Of a DNA stretch of 13,539 bases, positions 7,981 through 13,539 are shown piece after piece. The DNA is from JBBRUG01 sp038247995. GTDB lineage: Bacteria > Chloroflexota > Chloroflexia > Chloroflexales > Chloroflexaceae. The first letter of the stretch is position 1. Each line of letters begins with the position of its first letter. The stretch is taken from assembly GCA_038247995.1 (NCBI GenBank), contig JBBRUG010000155.1, positions 1 to 13,539 on the forward strand. The letters are read 5' to 3'. Position numbers and translations under genes: made by a program. The notes under the pieces are model-generated. The model was not told the DNA's origin. It was given only the letters and a program-made list of their open reading frames with translations, and did no database searches.

Positions 7981-9255
7981 TCAGAGCGCCGCGCCACGCC
8001 GGGCAGCTACGCGCCAGAGCAGCGTGAGTGCGGCCAGGATGCCCACGACGCCATACTCTAACGCCGGCACGCGCAGTACATCAATGGCGCGCTGTAATTC
8101 GCCTCGCCGACCGTAGTACCCAAGTAACGCCGTGCCATACGCCAGGTAGGCGCCCACTTTCACCCGCTGTGAGAGGCCGAGGCCGTGCATCTGCGCGATC
8201 AGCGCCATGCCTGAGAAGCCAAAGGCAAACATTGGCGCCAGACGATTCCGGTTCATAACCGCCGTAGTGACGGCATGGGGCAACACCATCAGCTCAAGCA
8301 CCACTGTCCAACGCCGATCAAGGTGGGCACGCGTGAACGGCAACGAGGCCTGAATGAGCAGCAGCAAGGTATGAAAAAAGCCCATGACATGGCCGGTGCG
8401 GGGTTCCATGGGGTGATACCAGAACGTATAGATAACCGCCCAGCTAAAGAGATAGCCGTGGTAGCGCCGGACGAGTTGGATCAACTCTTTTGGCAAGCCG
8501 ACGCGGCGTGAACCAAAAGCCAATCCGCGCCGCGGCGTCTCCAACACGATCGTCAGCATCAGCATAAAGGCCACCGAGCCAAGCGCCGTACCCTCAGGCA
8601 CATCGGCGGCGAGGCCGTCGTAGTAGCGTTTGGTATGCAGGTAATGCAGCAATACGCCGGCGCCGTTGATACCAAGAGCCGTCCAATTGATCGGGCGTAG
8701 CGGCGCGCCATACGCCAGGCGTTGGCGCTGCGCAATGTAGATACAGGCCCACAGGCCCAACTGATGGGCCGTGTAGCCGGCCCAGGCCGTGATCCGGCCC
8801 GCAGTGGAGGGATGGAGCGAGATCCAGCGATAATCGCCGGGATGGCCGCTGTGCGGCGTATAGGTTATCTTCAGATTACGGGCGCCGTAGGCCATCAGCA
8901 GGCAGGCGGCAGCACTTACACCGGCGCCAAGCCAGAGAAGCGCCTGAGCGTCGCGCGCATCAGGCTCGGCAGTGCCGGGCAGGCCGACGCGTTCCATCTG
9001 TTCGGTCAGCACGGCCAGCGCACCGCCGACGAGTGGAGTTACCGTTGCAGTGAGTCCGGCCGCAAGCGCCGCATCAGTTCGCGAAGGCGCCGCCAATGCT
9101 GCGCACGCCGTAGCAGCCGCAGTAGTTACTACGGCACCCAGCGCAGATTCACGCTTCCGAAGCGCATCGAGCCAATAGAACGCTGCGACAGGGGCGAACA
9201 ACGCCACGCCAGCAAGTGCATAACGGTGGCGTGTGTTCTGTGGTAGAGCAGCCAT
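7981..9255 (-). CDS. Polytopic membrane protein of unknown function, histidine-rich
   Basis: I cannot assign a function to this 424-aa protein. I count roughly ten hydrophobic segments, near 12-31, 38-56, 61-83, 105-124, 155-175, 192-206, 222-239, 267-280, 290-306, 341-358 and 398-415 (boundaries by eye). Thirteen histidines cluster at or between segments: H135, H138, H148, H164, H204, H207, H266, H281, H289, H295, H311, H327 and H357. The block RRYHGYLFSW...FWYHPMEP...GHVMGFFH (263-295) looks like a conserved core and could bind metal or haem; that is inference. The start at 9255 has no clear Shine-Dalgarno sequence because an 8-bp array abuts it. It follows bchL by 151 bp on the same strand, so a link to photosynthetic membranes is possible but unproven. 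Confidence 0.8.
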   Translation of the reverse strand: MAALPQNTRHRYALAGVALFAPVAAFYWLDALRKRESALGAVVTTAAATACAALAAPSRTDAALAAGLTATVTPLVGGALAVLTEQMERVGLPGTAEPDARDAQALLWLGAGVSAAACLLMAYGARNLKITYTPHSGHPGDYRWISLHPSTAGRITAWAGYTAHQLGLWACIYIAQRQRLAYGAPLRPINWTALGINGAGVLLHYLHTKRYYDGLAADVPEGTALGSVAFMLMLTIVLETPRRGLAFGSRRVGLPKELIQLVRRYHGYLFSWAVIYTFWYHPMEPRTGHVMGFFHTLLLLIQASLPFTRAHLDRRWTVVLELMVLPHAVTTAVMNRNRLAPMFAFGFSGMALIAQMHGLGLSQRVKVGAYLAYGTALLGYYGRRGELQRAIDVLRVPALEYGVVGILAALTLLWRVAARRGAAL

Positions 9256-9258
9256 GAT

Positions 9259-9301
9259 CAGTCTGACAGTCTGACAGTCTGACAGTCTGTCAGTCTGTCA
9301 G
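9259..9301. repeat. Octanucleotide array CAGTCTGA/CAGTCTGT x5, self-complementary
   Basis: Three CAGTCTGA units are followed by two CAGTCTGT units (9259-9298). Because the A- and T-type units are near complements, 9271-9285 and 9287-9301 form imperfect 15-bp arms of a hairpin (one mismatch, tiny loop). The array begins only 3 bp upstream of the membrane-protein ATG and occupies the place where its ribosome binding site should be. Confidence 0.9.
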
Positions 9302-9370
9302 TTCAACAGTTTAGAAGATCGACCGTCTGAGCATACACCGGTCGCAGTTTGATGAGCATTAAAACCCATA

Positions 9371-9398
9371 AACTGACAACTGAGAACTGACAACTGTC
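9371..9398. repeat. Heptanucleotide array AACTGAC x4
   Basis: Units AACTGAC, AACTGAG, AACTGAC and AACTGTC lie in register, followed by AGACTGA up to the bchL stop codon (9407-9409). The array occupies the first bases after bchL on the transcript. Confidence 0.8.
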
Positions 9399-9406
9399 AG
9401 ACTGAA

Positions 9407-10225
9407 CTACCGCCATCCGCCGATCACATCGAAGATCTCGCGATCATGGATGGGGTTGGGAATCGTGGCCGCCGGATGGCTAAGCATACATTCAGCGAGA
9501 TCGTAAAAGGGCTGAACACACGCGTCCTTGCCTTCGCCTTCCATCTCGAAGAGCGTCCTGCCGGCGAGACGCGAGCGGCGGATCAGATCGTGATACGGTA
9601 TCCGTCCAATGATTTTGGTGTCAACCTGCTCGGTAAACTGCTCAAGCAAGCCCGTACCGCCAAATTCGGAGTCGACGCGGTTCGCGATCAAGCCCGCCAT
9701 TCGAACTTTATGGCGCTGGCTCTTCTGCGCAATAGCGAGGCAGAGCCGATTCGCGGCAAAAATGCTGTCAAAGTCGTTGCAGGCGATAATGATCCCATAA
9801 TCGGCGTAGTTCAGCGGCGCCGAGAAGCCGCCGCAGACAACGTCGCCAAGCACATCGAAGAGGATAACATCGTATTTGTGGTACAGGCCAAACTCTTTGA
9901 GCAGTTTCACCGTCTCGCCGACCACATAGCCGCCACAACCACTCCCTGCCGGCGGCCCGCCCGACTCGAGCGTATCGACCCCGGCATACCCGGTACGGAT
10001 CACATCTTCGCGCTCGACATCTTCAATATGAAAATCAACTTGGTCGAGCACGTCGATCACGGTCGGCTGGAGCATGCCCGTCAGCGGGAATGTGCTGTCG
10101 TGCTTGGGGTCGCACCCGATCTGGAGCACTTTTGCGCCCTTGAGTGCCATCGCTGCCGAAAGATTCGCCGACGTGGTCGATTTGCCGATGCCGCCTTTGC
10201 CGTATACTGCGAGGATCAGGCTCAT
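9407..10225 (-). CDS. bchL: Light-independent protochlorophyllide reductase iron-sulfur ATP-binding protein (L subunit)
   Basis: BchL is the NifH-like Fe protein of dark-operative protochlorophyllide reductase. The dimer hydrolyses ATP and passes electrons to the BchN-BchB catalytic component, which reduces ring D of protochlorophyllide. The 272-aa product is full length for the family. It shows the P-loop GKGGIGKS (9-16), IGCDPKHDST (36-45), the cluster ligands C97 (in GSGCGGY) and C131 (in VVCGGFSAP), and the switch-like DVLGD segment (124-128). The start at 10225 is supported by AAGGAG at 10233-10238 with 7 nt spacing. It lies downstream of bchB and bciB on the same strand, so one transcript is plausible, although the 168-bp repeat-filled spacer could hold its own promoter. 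The enzyme's Fe-S centres are oxygen-sensitive, in keeping with anaerobic phototrophy. Confidence 0.98.
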   Translation of the reverse strand: MSLILAVYGKGGIGKSTTSANLSAAMALKGAKVLQIGCDPKHDSTFPLTGMLQPTVIDVLDQVDFHIEDVEREDVIRTGYAGVDTLESGGPPAGSGCGGYVVGETVKLLKEFGLYHKYDVILFDVLGDVVCGGFSAPLNYADYGIIIACNDFDSIFAANRLCLAIAQKSQRHKVRMAGLIANRVDSEFGGTGLLEQFTEQVDTKIIGRIPYHDLIRRSRLAGRTLFEMEGEGKDACVQPFYDLAECMLSHPAATIPNPIHDREIFDVIGGWR

Positions 10226-10232
10226 GGAAGGA

Positions 10233-10238
10233 CTCCTT
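10233..10238 (-). promoter_or_regulatory. bchL ribosome binding site next to a repeat array
   Basis: AAGGAG on the minus strand, 7 nt from ATG 10225. The GGGCTGA array begins 2 nt upstream of it (10241), so array length changes would alter what lies immediately 5' of the ribosome site. Confidence 0.75.
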
Positions 10239-10240
10239 AA

Positions 10241-10282
10241 GGGCTGAGGGCTGAGGGCTGAGGGCTGAGGGCTGAGGGCTGA
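10241..10282. repeat. Perfect heptanucleotide array GGGCTGA x6
   Basis: Six exact 7-bp copies in the bciB-bchL spacer. The unit differs by one base from the GGGCTGC unit found inside bchB (11895-11929), so the two arrays probably belong to one family. Confidence 0.97.
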
Positions 10283-10283
10283 A

Positions 10284-10332
10284 ATAGCCGATAGCCGATA
10301 GCCGATAGCCGATAGCCGATAGCCGATAGCGG
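10284..10332. repeat. Heptanucleotide array ATAGCCG x7
   Basis: Six exact ATAGCCG copies plus one ATAGCGG, separated by a single base from the GGGCTGA array. Two unrelated units with the same 7-bp period thus lie side by side and occupy over half of the 168-bp spacer 10226-10393. In the remaining bases (10333-10393) I see nothing recognisable. Confidence 0.97.
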
Positions 10333-10393
10333 TGATGCGTCGCCAGGCACATCGTGTGCTGGTGGCTGAGTCTCATGCTCAGATTGCAAACGG

Positions 10394-11653
10394 TCAGCCT
10401 GGTGAACTGTCGAGCGGGCGTTCAAACTCCCGTTCATACACTTCTTGATAAGGCTCCAGAGCGCGGTAAACGTGCTTAGGGATGATCCGGCGTTCGAGGC
10501 GGCCATGGCGGTCGCGCACGAATTGCAGGTTGCGCAGCAGTTTCATTTCGATCACGCTGCGAGCGAACTCCAGCCCTTTGGGGCCACGCGAGCGTTGCAT
10601 GAAGGCGACGAGTTTGCGGATCAGCCAGGGCGGGCGGCCGCGCGGATGGCGCATCATTTTGATGTATTCGCCCATACCAAGGCGCCGGTTGCCGGCTTGG
10701 GTTTTCTGGCCAAGCTCTAGAAAGGGCTGGATGAGGTTGAAGAGTTCCTCGCCCAGTTCCGTGCGCACGAACATCCACTGCCAGCGCTGCGCGGGCGGCA
10801 ACGGCGCACCCAGGTAACCGATCGTTACATCGGCGAGGGTGTTCTGGTAGTCGAAGCAACTCAGGCAGGCCTCAGGGAAGACGCCCAACTGGCCACCGAG
10901 CGCTTCAACGTCGAGATCGACATAGTTCACTTTCTCAACACTGCCGTCGGCGTGAGTTAACCAGACTCGGAAATCCTGCATGAACTCGTGATGCACAACC
11001 GTCTCGGGCGACTTCGAGACAACCTTCAGGAAGCGCTGGAGATCGGGGTAGGTTGTATTGTCGGTGCAGGGAATGCCGATGACGTAGAGCTTCTCCAAGC
11101 CCAATTCATCTTGCAGGGCGCGCAGAGCATGTACCTGACAGCCGACACCGATGAAGGCCAGGCGCTTGAGGCCGCTGGCCCGCACTTCGTCGAGCACTTC
11201 GAGCGTTGGCGAGAGGCAAGGCTTGTTGCCGCGGCTAGCGAGCACTTCAGCCGGCGTACGAGCCAGCACGGGCAGCGGCGCGTAGACCGTACCGGGCACG
11301 GCCTGCGTGGTGATCACCCCATCAACAATGCCACGCTCAAGTAACAGCGCGCCAAGCGACGTGACGATCCCACTCCATTGTGCGCCATCTACCGGCGTAG
11401 CCATACGCACCACATGAACTGCACGATGGATGCCGAAAAGCAATTCGTCGCCGTCGTTGCGCAGGCGCCCGTGCAATTTGAGCTCCAACTCCTCGCTCTT
11501 GTTGTGCACAAACACACAGGAACGAGCCATGGTTGGGCGCAACTCGCCGCCGCAGATCCCGCAGTCGGAGCAGAGCTTCGGGCGGCCCTTCAGGCGCTCG
11601 GCAGCGCTGAGCAGGGTGATTTCATGGAGCGGGCGGGTGGATGTAGCTGTCAT
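10394..11653 (-). CDS. bciB: Ferredoxin-dependent 3,8-divinyl protochlorophyllide 8-vinyl reductase (F420-hydrogenase beta-subunit family)
   Basis: BciB uses reduced ferredoxin, a flavin and Fe-S clusters to convert the C8 vinyl group of divinyl (proto)chlorophyllide to ethyl. The 419-aa product has the N-terminal cluster motif LCSDCGIC...C (C28, C31, C34, C46). It also has GAQWSGIVTSL (90-100), RGNKPCLSPTLEVL (141-154), FIGVGCQVHALRAL (168-180), IPCTDN (194-199), SPETVVHHEFMQDFR (215-229), CLSCFDYxNxLADV (263-276) and YLGAP. From memory these blocks closely follow cyanobacterial BciB (Synechocystis slr1923), more than the FrhB or HCAR branches. HCAR (7-hydroxymethyl chlorophyll a reductase) is the main alternative. 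The start at 11653 has a weak GAGAAAG upstream. Its place between bchB and bchL supports a bacteriochlorophyll role. The C-terminal ~40 residues look less conserved. Confidence 0.87.
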   Translation of the reverse strand: MTATSTRPLHEITLLSAAERLKGRPKLCSDCGICGGELRPTMARSCVFVHNKSEELELKLHGRLRNDGDELLFGIHRAVHVVRMATPVDGAQWSGIVTSLGALLLERGIVDGVITTQAVPGTVYAPLPVLARTPAEVLASRGNKPCLSPTLEVLDEVRASGLKRLAFIGVGCQVHALRALQDELGLEKLYVIGIPCTDNTTYPDLQRFLKVVSKSPETVVHHEFMQDFRVWLTHADGSVEKVNYVDLDVEALGGQLGVFPEACLSCFDYQNTLADVTIGYLGAPLPPAQRWQWMFVRTELGEELFNLIQPFLELGQKTQAGNRRLGMGEYIKMMRHPRGRPPWLIRKLVAFMQRSRGPKGLEFARSVIEMKLLRNLQFVRDRHGRLERRIIPKHVYRALEPYQEVYEREFERPLDSSPG

Positions 11654-11666
11654 AATGCTTTCTCGC

Positions 11667-11689
11667 GCCGCCAGGCTGAAGCCTGCGGC
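11667..11689. repeat. REP-like hairpin 1 in the bchB-bciB spacer
   Basis: GCCGCCAGGCT (11667-11677) pairs with AGCCTGCGGC (11680-11689), leaving one bulged base and a GA centre. In the minus-strand transcript it forms a very GC-rich stem just upstream of the bciB ribosome site. No T-run follows, so a terminator is unlikely. Transcript stabilisation, processing or attenuation is possible. Confidence 0.65.
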
Positions 11690-11701
11690 CTAGCGGCGGA
11701 T

Positions 11702-11731
11702 GCGGCGAGCGAGTTGAAGCTCGACCGCCGC
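11702..11731. repeat. REP-like hairpin 2 in the bchB-bciB spacer
   Basis: GCGGCGAGCGAGTT (11702-11715) pairs with AGCTCGACCGCCGC (11718-11731), with two mismatches and one G-T pair around a GA centre. It begins 5 nt after the bchB stop on the transcript. Hairpins 1 and 2 share the centre TTGAAGC/CTGAAGC, so they look like two members of one palindromic repeat family. Confidence 0.6.
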
Positions 11732-11736
11732 ACTCG

Positions 11737-13317
11737 CTATGCTCCAATCGCTTCCTTCGCTTCCAGCAACACATCGGAGCTGATCTCGGCAACCCCGTGC
11801 TCAAGGGCGTACTTCTCGACATTGTTCTTCACCCGCCCACGCACGAAGAAGGGTATCTTTTTGAGCATGGCTTCGGCATCGGGTGACCAGTTGAGGGCTG
11901 CGGGCTGCGGGCTGCGGGCTGAAGGCTGCGGTTGTGGCGCTGTCCCCCTGTCCGCTTGTCCCCCGGTCGCCGTGGCGTCCTCTTCGAGACCGGCATCGCC
12001 AAACAGGTCGATCAGGTGCTTTTCCATGCCCAGCGTACACGTGGTATACACCTCGTCGGCAATCGTGTCGGCGCCGTCGAAGCCGAGGAAGGGCCGATAG
12101 GCGAGCAGATGATTCTCGATATGGGTCGGCGGCGCGATCACCATACAGTTGAGATCGTGTTTACGCGCCGTGTGGCGTTCCATCTGCGTGCCGCAGATCA
12201 GGTCGGGTTGAAGTTCTGCGATCCGTGCGGCAGTAACCTGGAACTCATCGGTGGCGAGGAATGTCTCGTCGGTGACGTAGCCCTCAAGCTGCCCGCGCAC
12301 CCACGCGGCCTCGCGGAGCATGTAGGTGCCCGCGCCACAGAGCACCATGCCCAATTCGTCGCGCAGGAACTTGGCCATACCGACGGTGTGGGTCGCATCG
12401 CCAAACACAAAAGCGCGCTTGCCGCTAAAACTCTCCATATCGGCGGTGCGGGCGAACCAGGGCACGGAGGAAGGCGCCGACATGCCATCGAGCGAAAAGG
12501 CCGTGAGGTGCGGCAGGCGGATTGGCGGTAGGGTCGAAGCACGCTTTGAGCCTACCGCATTGATCGCCGCGATGAGTTGGTTCAGCCAGCGCAGGGTGGG
12601 TTGCACACCCATCGGCGCCTCGCGCAGAGCCGGCGTGCCAAACTGCGCTTCAAGGTAGTCGGCGGCCTTAGCGCCAAGTTCGCGGTAGGGCGCGATATTC
12701 ACCCAGGCGGCCGGCAGGCGGCGCAGATCGTCGAGCGTGGCGCCCCAGGGCGCAACCACATTCACTTCAACCCCTAGCGTGCTGAGCATCCGCCGCAGGC
12801 TCACCAGGTCGTGCTTGGCGTGAAAACCAAGCGACGCCGGGCCGAGAATATTGACACTCGGGCGCGCGGTGAGTTCTTGCGGCGCAGCGTAGCGCTTCAC
12901 CAACTCGATGAACAAGCCTTCGGCGGCGCCCAACTCCTGCATACGGTAGGGGTTGGCATCGTACACGATCACTTCAGCATTGATATTAGCTGAGACGGCG
13001 GCAATTTCGAGGTTTTCTTGCAGCAAAATGGTCGAGCAAGAGGCAACGACCACAATCAACTCGGGGTGCAGCTTTGCCTCAACTTGCTGTAGCGTCTCAG
13101 GCAAGCGGATCGTGCCGCGCGCCAGGTCGGTGCCGCTCACCACGCTTGTGGTCATGGCCGGGAAACTCGACGAGCGCTCGAGCATGCTGAAAATCGTATT
13201 TACGTAATCGTCGCCCTGCGGGGCGTGAAAGACAGCGTGCACGTTGCGCATGCTGTTCATCACCCGGCCAACGCCGTGGTGGGCAGTGCCTTCGTACATC
13301 CAATATGCTAAGCGCAT
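11737..13317 (-). CDS. bchB: Light-independent protochlorophyllide reductase subunit B
   Basis: BchB pairs with BchN to form the NifDK-like catalytic component that reduces protochlorophyllide ring D, fed by BchL. The start at ATG 13317 gives 526 aa beginning RLAYWMYEGTAHHG, the usual family N-terminus; GAGG (13325-13328) lies 7 nt upstream. D36 (in HAPQGDD) corresponds to the aspartate that ligates the shared 4Fe-4S cluster. Other signatures are VVASCSTILLQENL (90-103), SVNILGPASLGFHA, GVQPTLRWL (237-245), WFARTAD (287-293), KRAFVFGDATHTVGM (300-314) and CGTQMERHTARKHDLNCMVI (375-394). A low-complexity linker (445-475) precedes the C-terminal helical domain FFVRGRVKNNVEKYA. That linker is made of tandem DNA repeats shared with intergenic sequence. 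The frame is open 73 codons further upstream, but those codons are an 83/84-bp repeat and are excluded. bchN is not in this window. Confidence 0.97.
   Translation of the reverse strand: MRLAYWMYEGTAHHGVGRVMNSMRNVHAVFHAPQGDDYVNTIFSMLERSSSFPAMTTSVVSGTDLARGTIRLPETLQQVEAKLHPELIVVVASCSTILLQENLEIAAVSANINAEVIVYDANPYRMQELGAAEGLFIELVKRYAAPQELTARPSVNILGPASLGFHAKHDLVSLRRMLSTLGVEVNVVAPWGATLDDLRRLPAAWVNIAPYRELGAKAADYLEAQFGTPALREAPMGVQPTLRWLNQLIAAINAVGSKRASTLPPIRLPHLTAFSLDGMSAPSSVPWFARTADMESFSGKRAFVFGDATHTVGMAKFLRDELGMVLCGAGTYMLREAAWVRGQLEGYVTDETFLATDEFQVTAARIAELQPDLICGTQMERHTARKHDLNCMVIAPPTHIENHLLAYRPFLGFDGADTIADEVYTTCTLGMEKHLIDLFGDAGLEEDATATGGQADRGTAPQPQPSARSPQPAALNWSPDAEAMLKKIPFFVRGRVKNNVEKYALEHGVAEISSDVLLEAKEAIGA
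11895..11964. repeat. Heptamer and octamer arrays inside the bchB coding sequence
   Basis: Five 7-bp units (GGGCTGC x3, GGGCTGA, AGGCTGC; 11895-11929) are followed by an 8-bp-period stretch (TGTCCCCC, TGTCCGCT, TGTCCCCC; 11941-11964). Both are translated as the Pro/Gln/Ser/Ala linker between the catalytic region and the C-terminal domain of BchB. Neither period is a multiple of three, so gain or loss of one unit would shift the frame before the last ~50 residues. Confidence 0.9.
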
Positions 13318-13324
13318 AGGCTTT

Positions 13325-13328
13325 CCTC
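13325..13328 (-). promoter_or_regulatory. Ribosome binding site fixing the bchB start
   Basis: GAGG within GAGGAAAG (13321-13328 on the minus strand) lies 7 nt from ATG 13317. It supports the family-typical start over the upstream in-frame ATGs inside the tandem repeat. Confidence 0.6.
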
Positions 13329-13352
13329 TTCGTGTATTGAGGGGGAGTTTTC

Positions 13353-13539
13353 GGGGGCTGCGCCCCCAAGCCCCTGCTTGCGCTACCGCGCGCTCACTGC
13401 GCCAAGGAGCTTGCGGGTATCGATGGCGCTTCATTCGCGGCTGCACCCCCAAGCCCTCTGCTTGCGCTACCGCGCGCTCACTGCGCCAAGGAGCTTGCGG
13501 GTATCGATGGCGCTTCATTCGCGGCTGCGCCCCCAAGCC
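13353..13539. repeat. 83/84-bp tandem repeat upstream of bchB, continuing past the window edge
   Basis: Unit 1 spans 13356-13438 (83 bp) and unit 2 spans 13439-13522 (84 bp). A third copy starts at 13523 and is cut by the edge. Units differ by one inserted T and one G/A change. Each unit contains GC-rich palindromic parts; a perfect hairpin GGGGGC-TGC-GCCCCC lies at 13353-13367. The left end is 36 bp from the bchB start, so the array occupies the region where its promoter or the bchN-bchB spacer would be. Near identity of copies implies recent duplication or homogenisation. Confidence 0.92.

Noticed and set aside
9271..9301. Terminator after bchL
   Set aside because: The hairpin arises from the octamer array, has almost no loop and no T-tract, and sits against the next start codon.
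9446..10240. 264-codon plus-strand open frame
   Set aside because: It lies antisense to bchL, which is unmistakable. The antisense frame is open because of GC-rich codon use and shows no recognisable domain.
10241..10332. CRISPR-like repeat block
   Set aside because: Units are 7 bp and directly adjacent, with no spacers; there are no cas genes. These are simple tandem repeats.
13318..13536. 73-codon in-frame extension upstream of bchB
   Set aside because: It is the translation of the 83/84-bp tandem repeat. The BchB family begins at RLAYWMYEGTAHHG, and a Shine-Dalgarno sequence precedes that start.

Overview
The window is GC-rich, and every gene I can support lies on the minus strand, so transcription runs from high to low coordinates. 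It carries genes for the dark-operative protochlorophyllide reductase (bchB, bchL) and an F420-hydrogenase-beta-type 8-vinyl reductase (bciB). It also carries secreted proteins with the YLP motif I associate with Chloroflexi. Together these point to a filamentous anoxygenic phototroph of the order Chloroflexales (Chloroflexus, Oscillochloris, Chloroploca or Roseiflexus type). The assignment comes from recognised protein sequence, not from a search.

Right part (13539 to 9407), bacteriochlorophyll block: an 83/84-bp tandem repeat enters from the window edge, followed by bchB, a spacer with two tight hairpins, bciB, a spacer with two heptanucleotide arrays, and bchL. BchL (Fe protein) and BchB, with BchN outside this window, reduce ring D of protochlorophyllide. 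BciB reduces the C8 vinyl group of the same intermediates, so the three genes serve consecutive or parallel steps. After bchL comes a polytopic, histidine-rich membrane protein of unknown function (9255-7981).

Left part (7843 to 1), exported-protein block: a 701-aa secreted protein with an Asp-box/beta-propeller region and Ig-like tail; a possible 70-aa protein; a vanadium-haloperoxidase/PAP2-family enzyme broken by an apparent one-base deletion near 4634; a CAP (SCP/PR1-like) secreted protein; and the first 987 residues of a large surface protein with a propeller-like N-terminus, two SdrD-B-like domains and DUF11 repeats, which runs off the left edge.

The most unusual feature is the repeat content. 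Five of the eight gaps, plus one coding region, contain direct tandem arrays of clearly different sequence but the same 7-bp period (CAGGNNN, GACCAAC, GACGAGT, AACTGAC, GGGCTGA, ATAGCCG, GGGCTGC); two 8-bp arrays also occur. Several arrays lie directly against the Shine-Dalgarno site of the next gene, and one 7-bp plus one 8-bp array are translated as a linker inside BchB. I saw no tRNA, rRNA, CRISPR array, insertion sequence or convincing rho-independent terminator.
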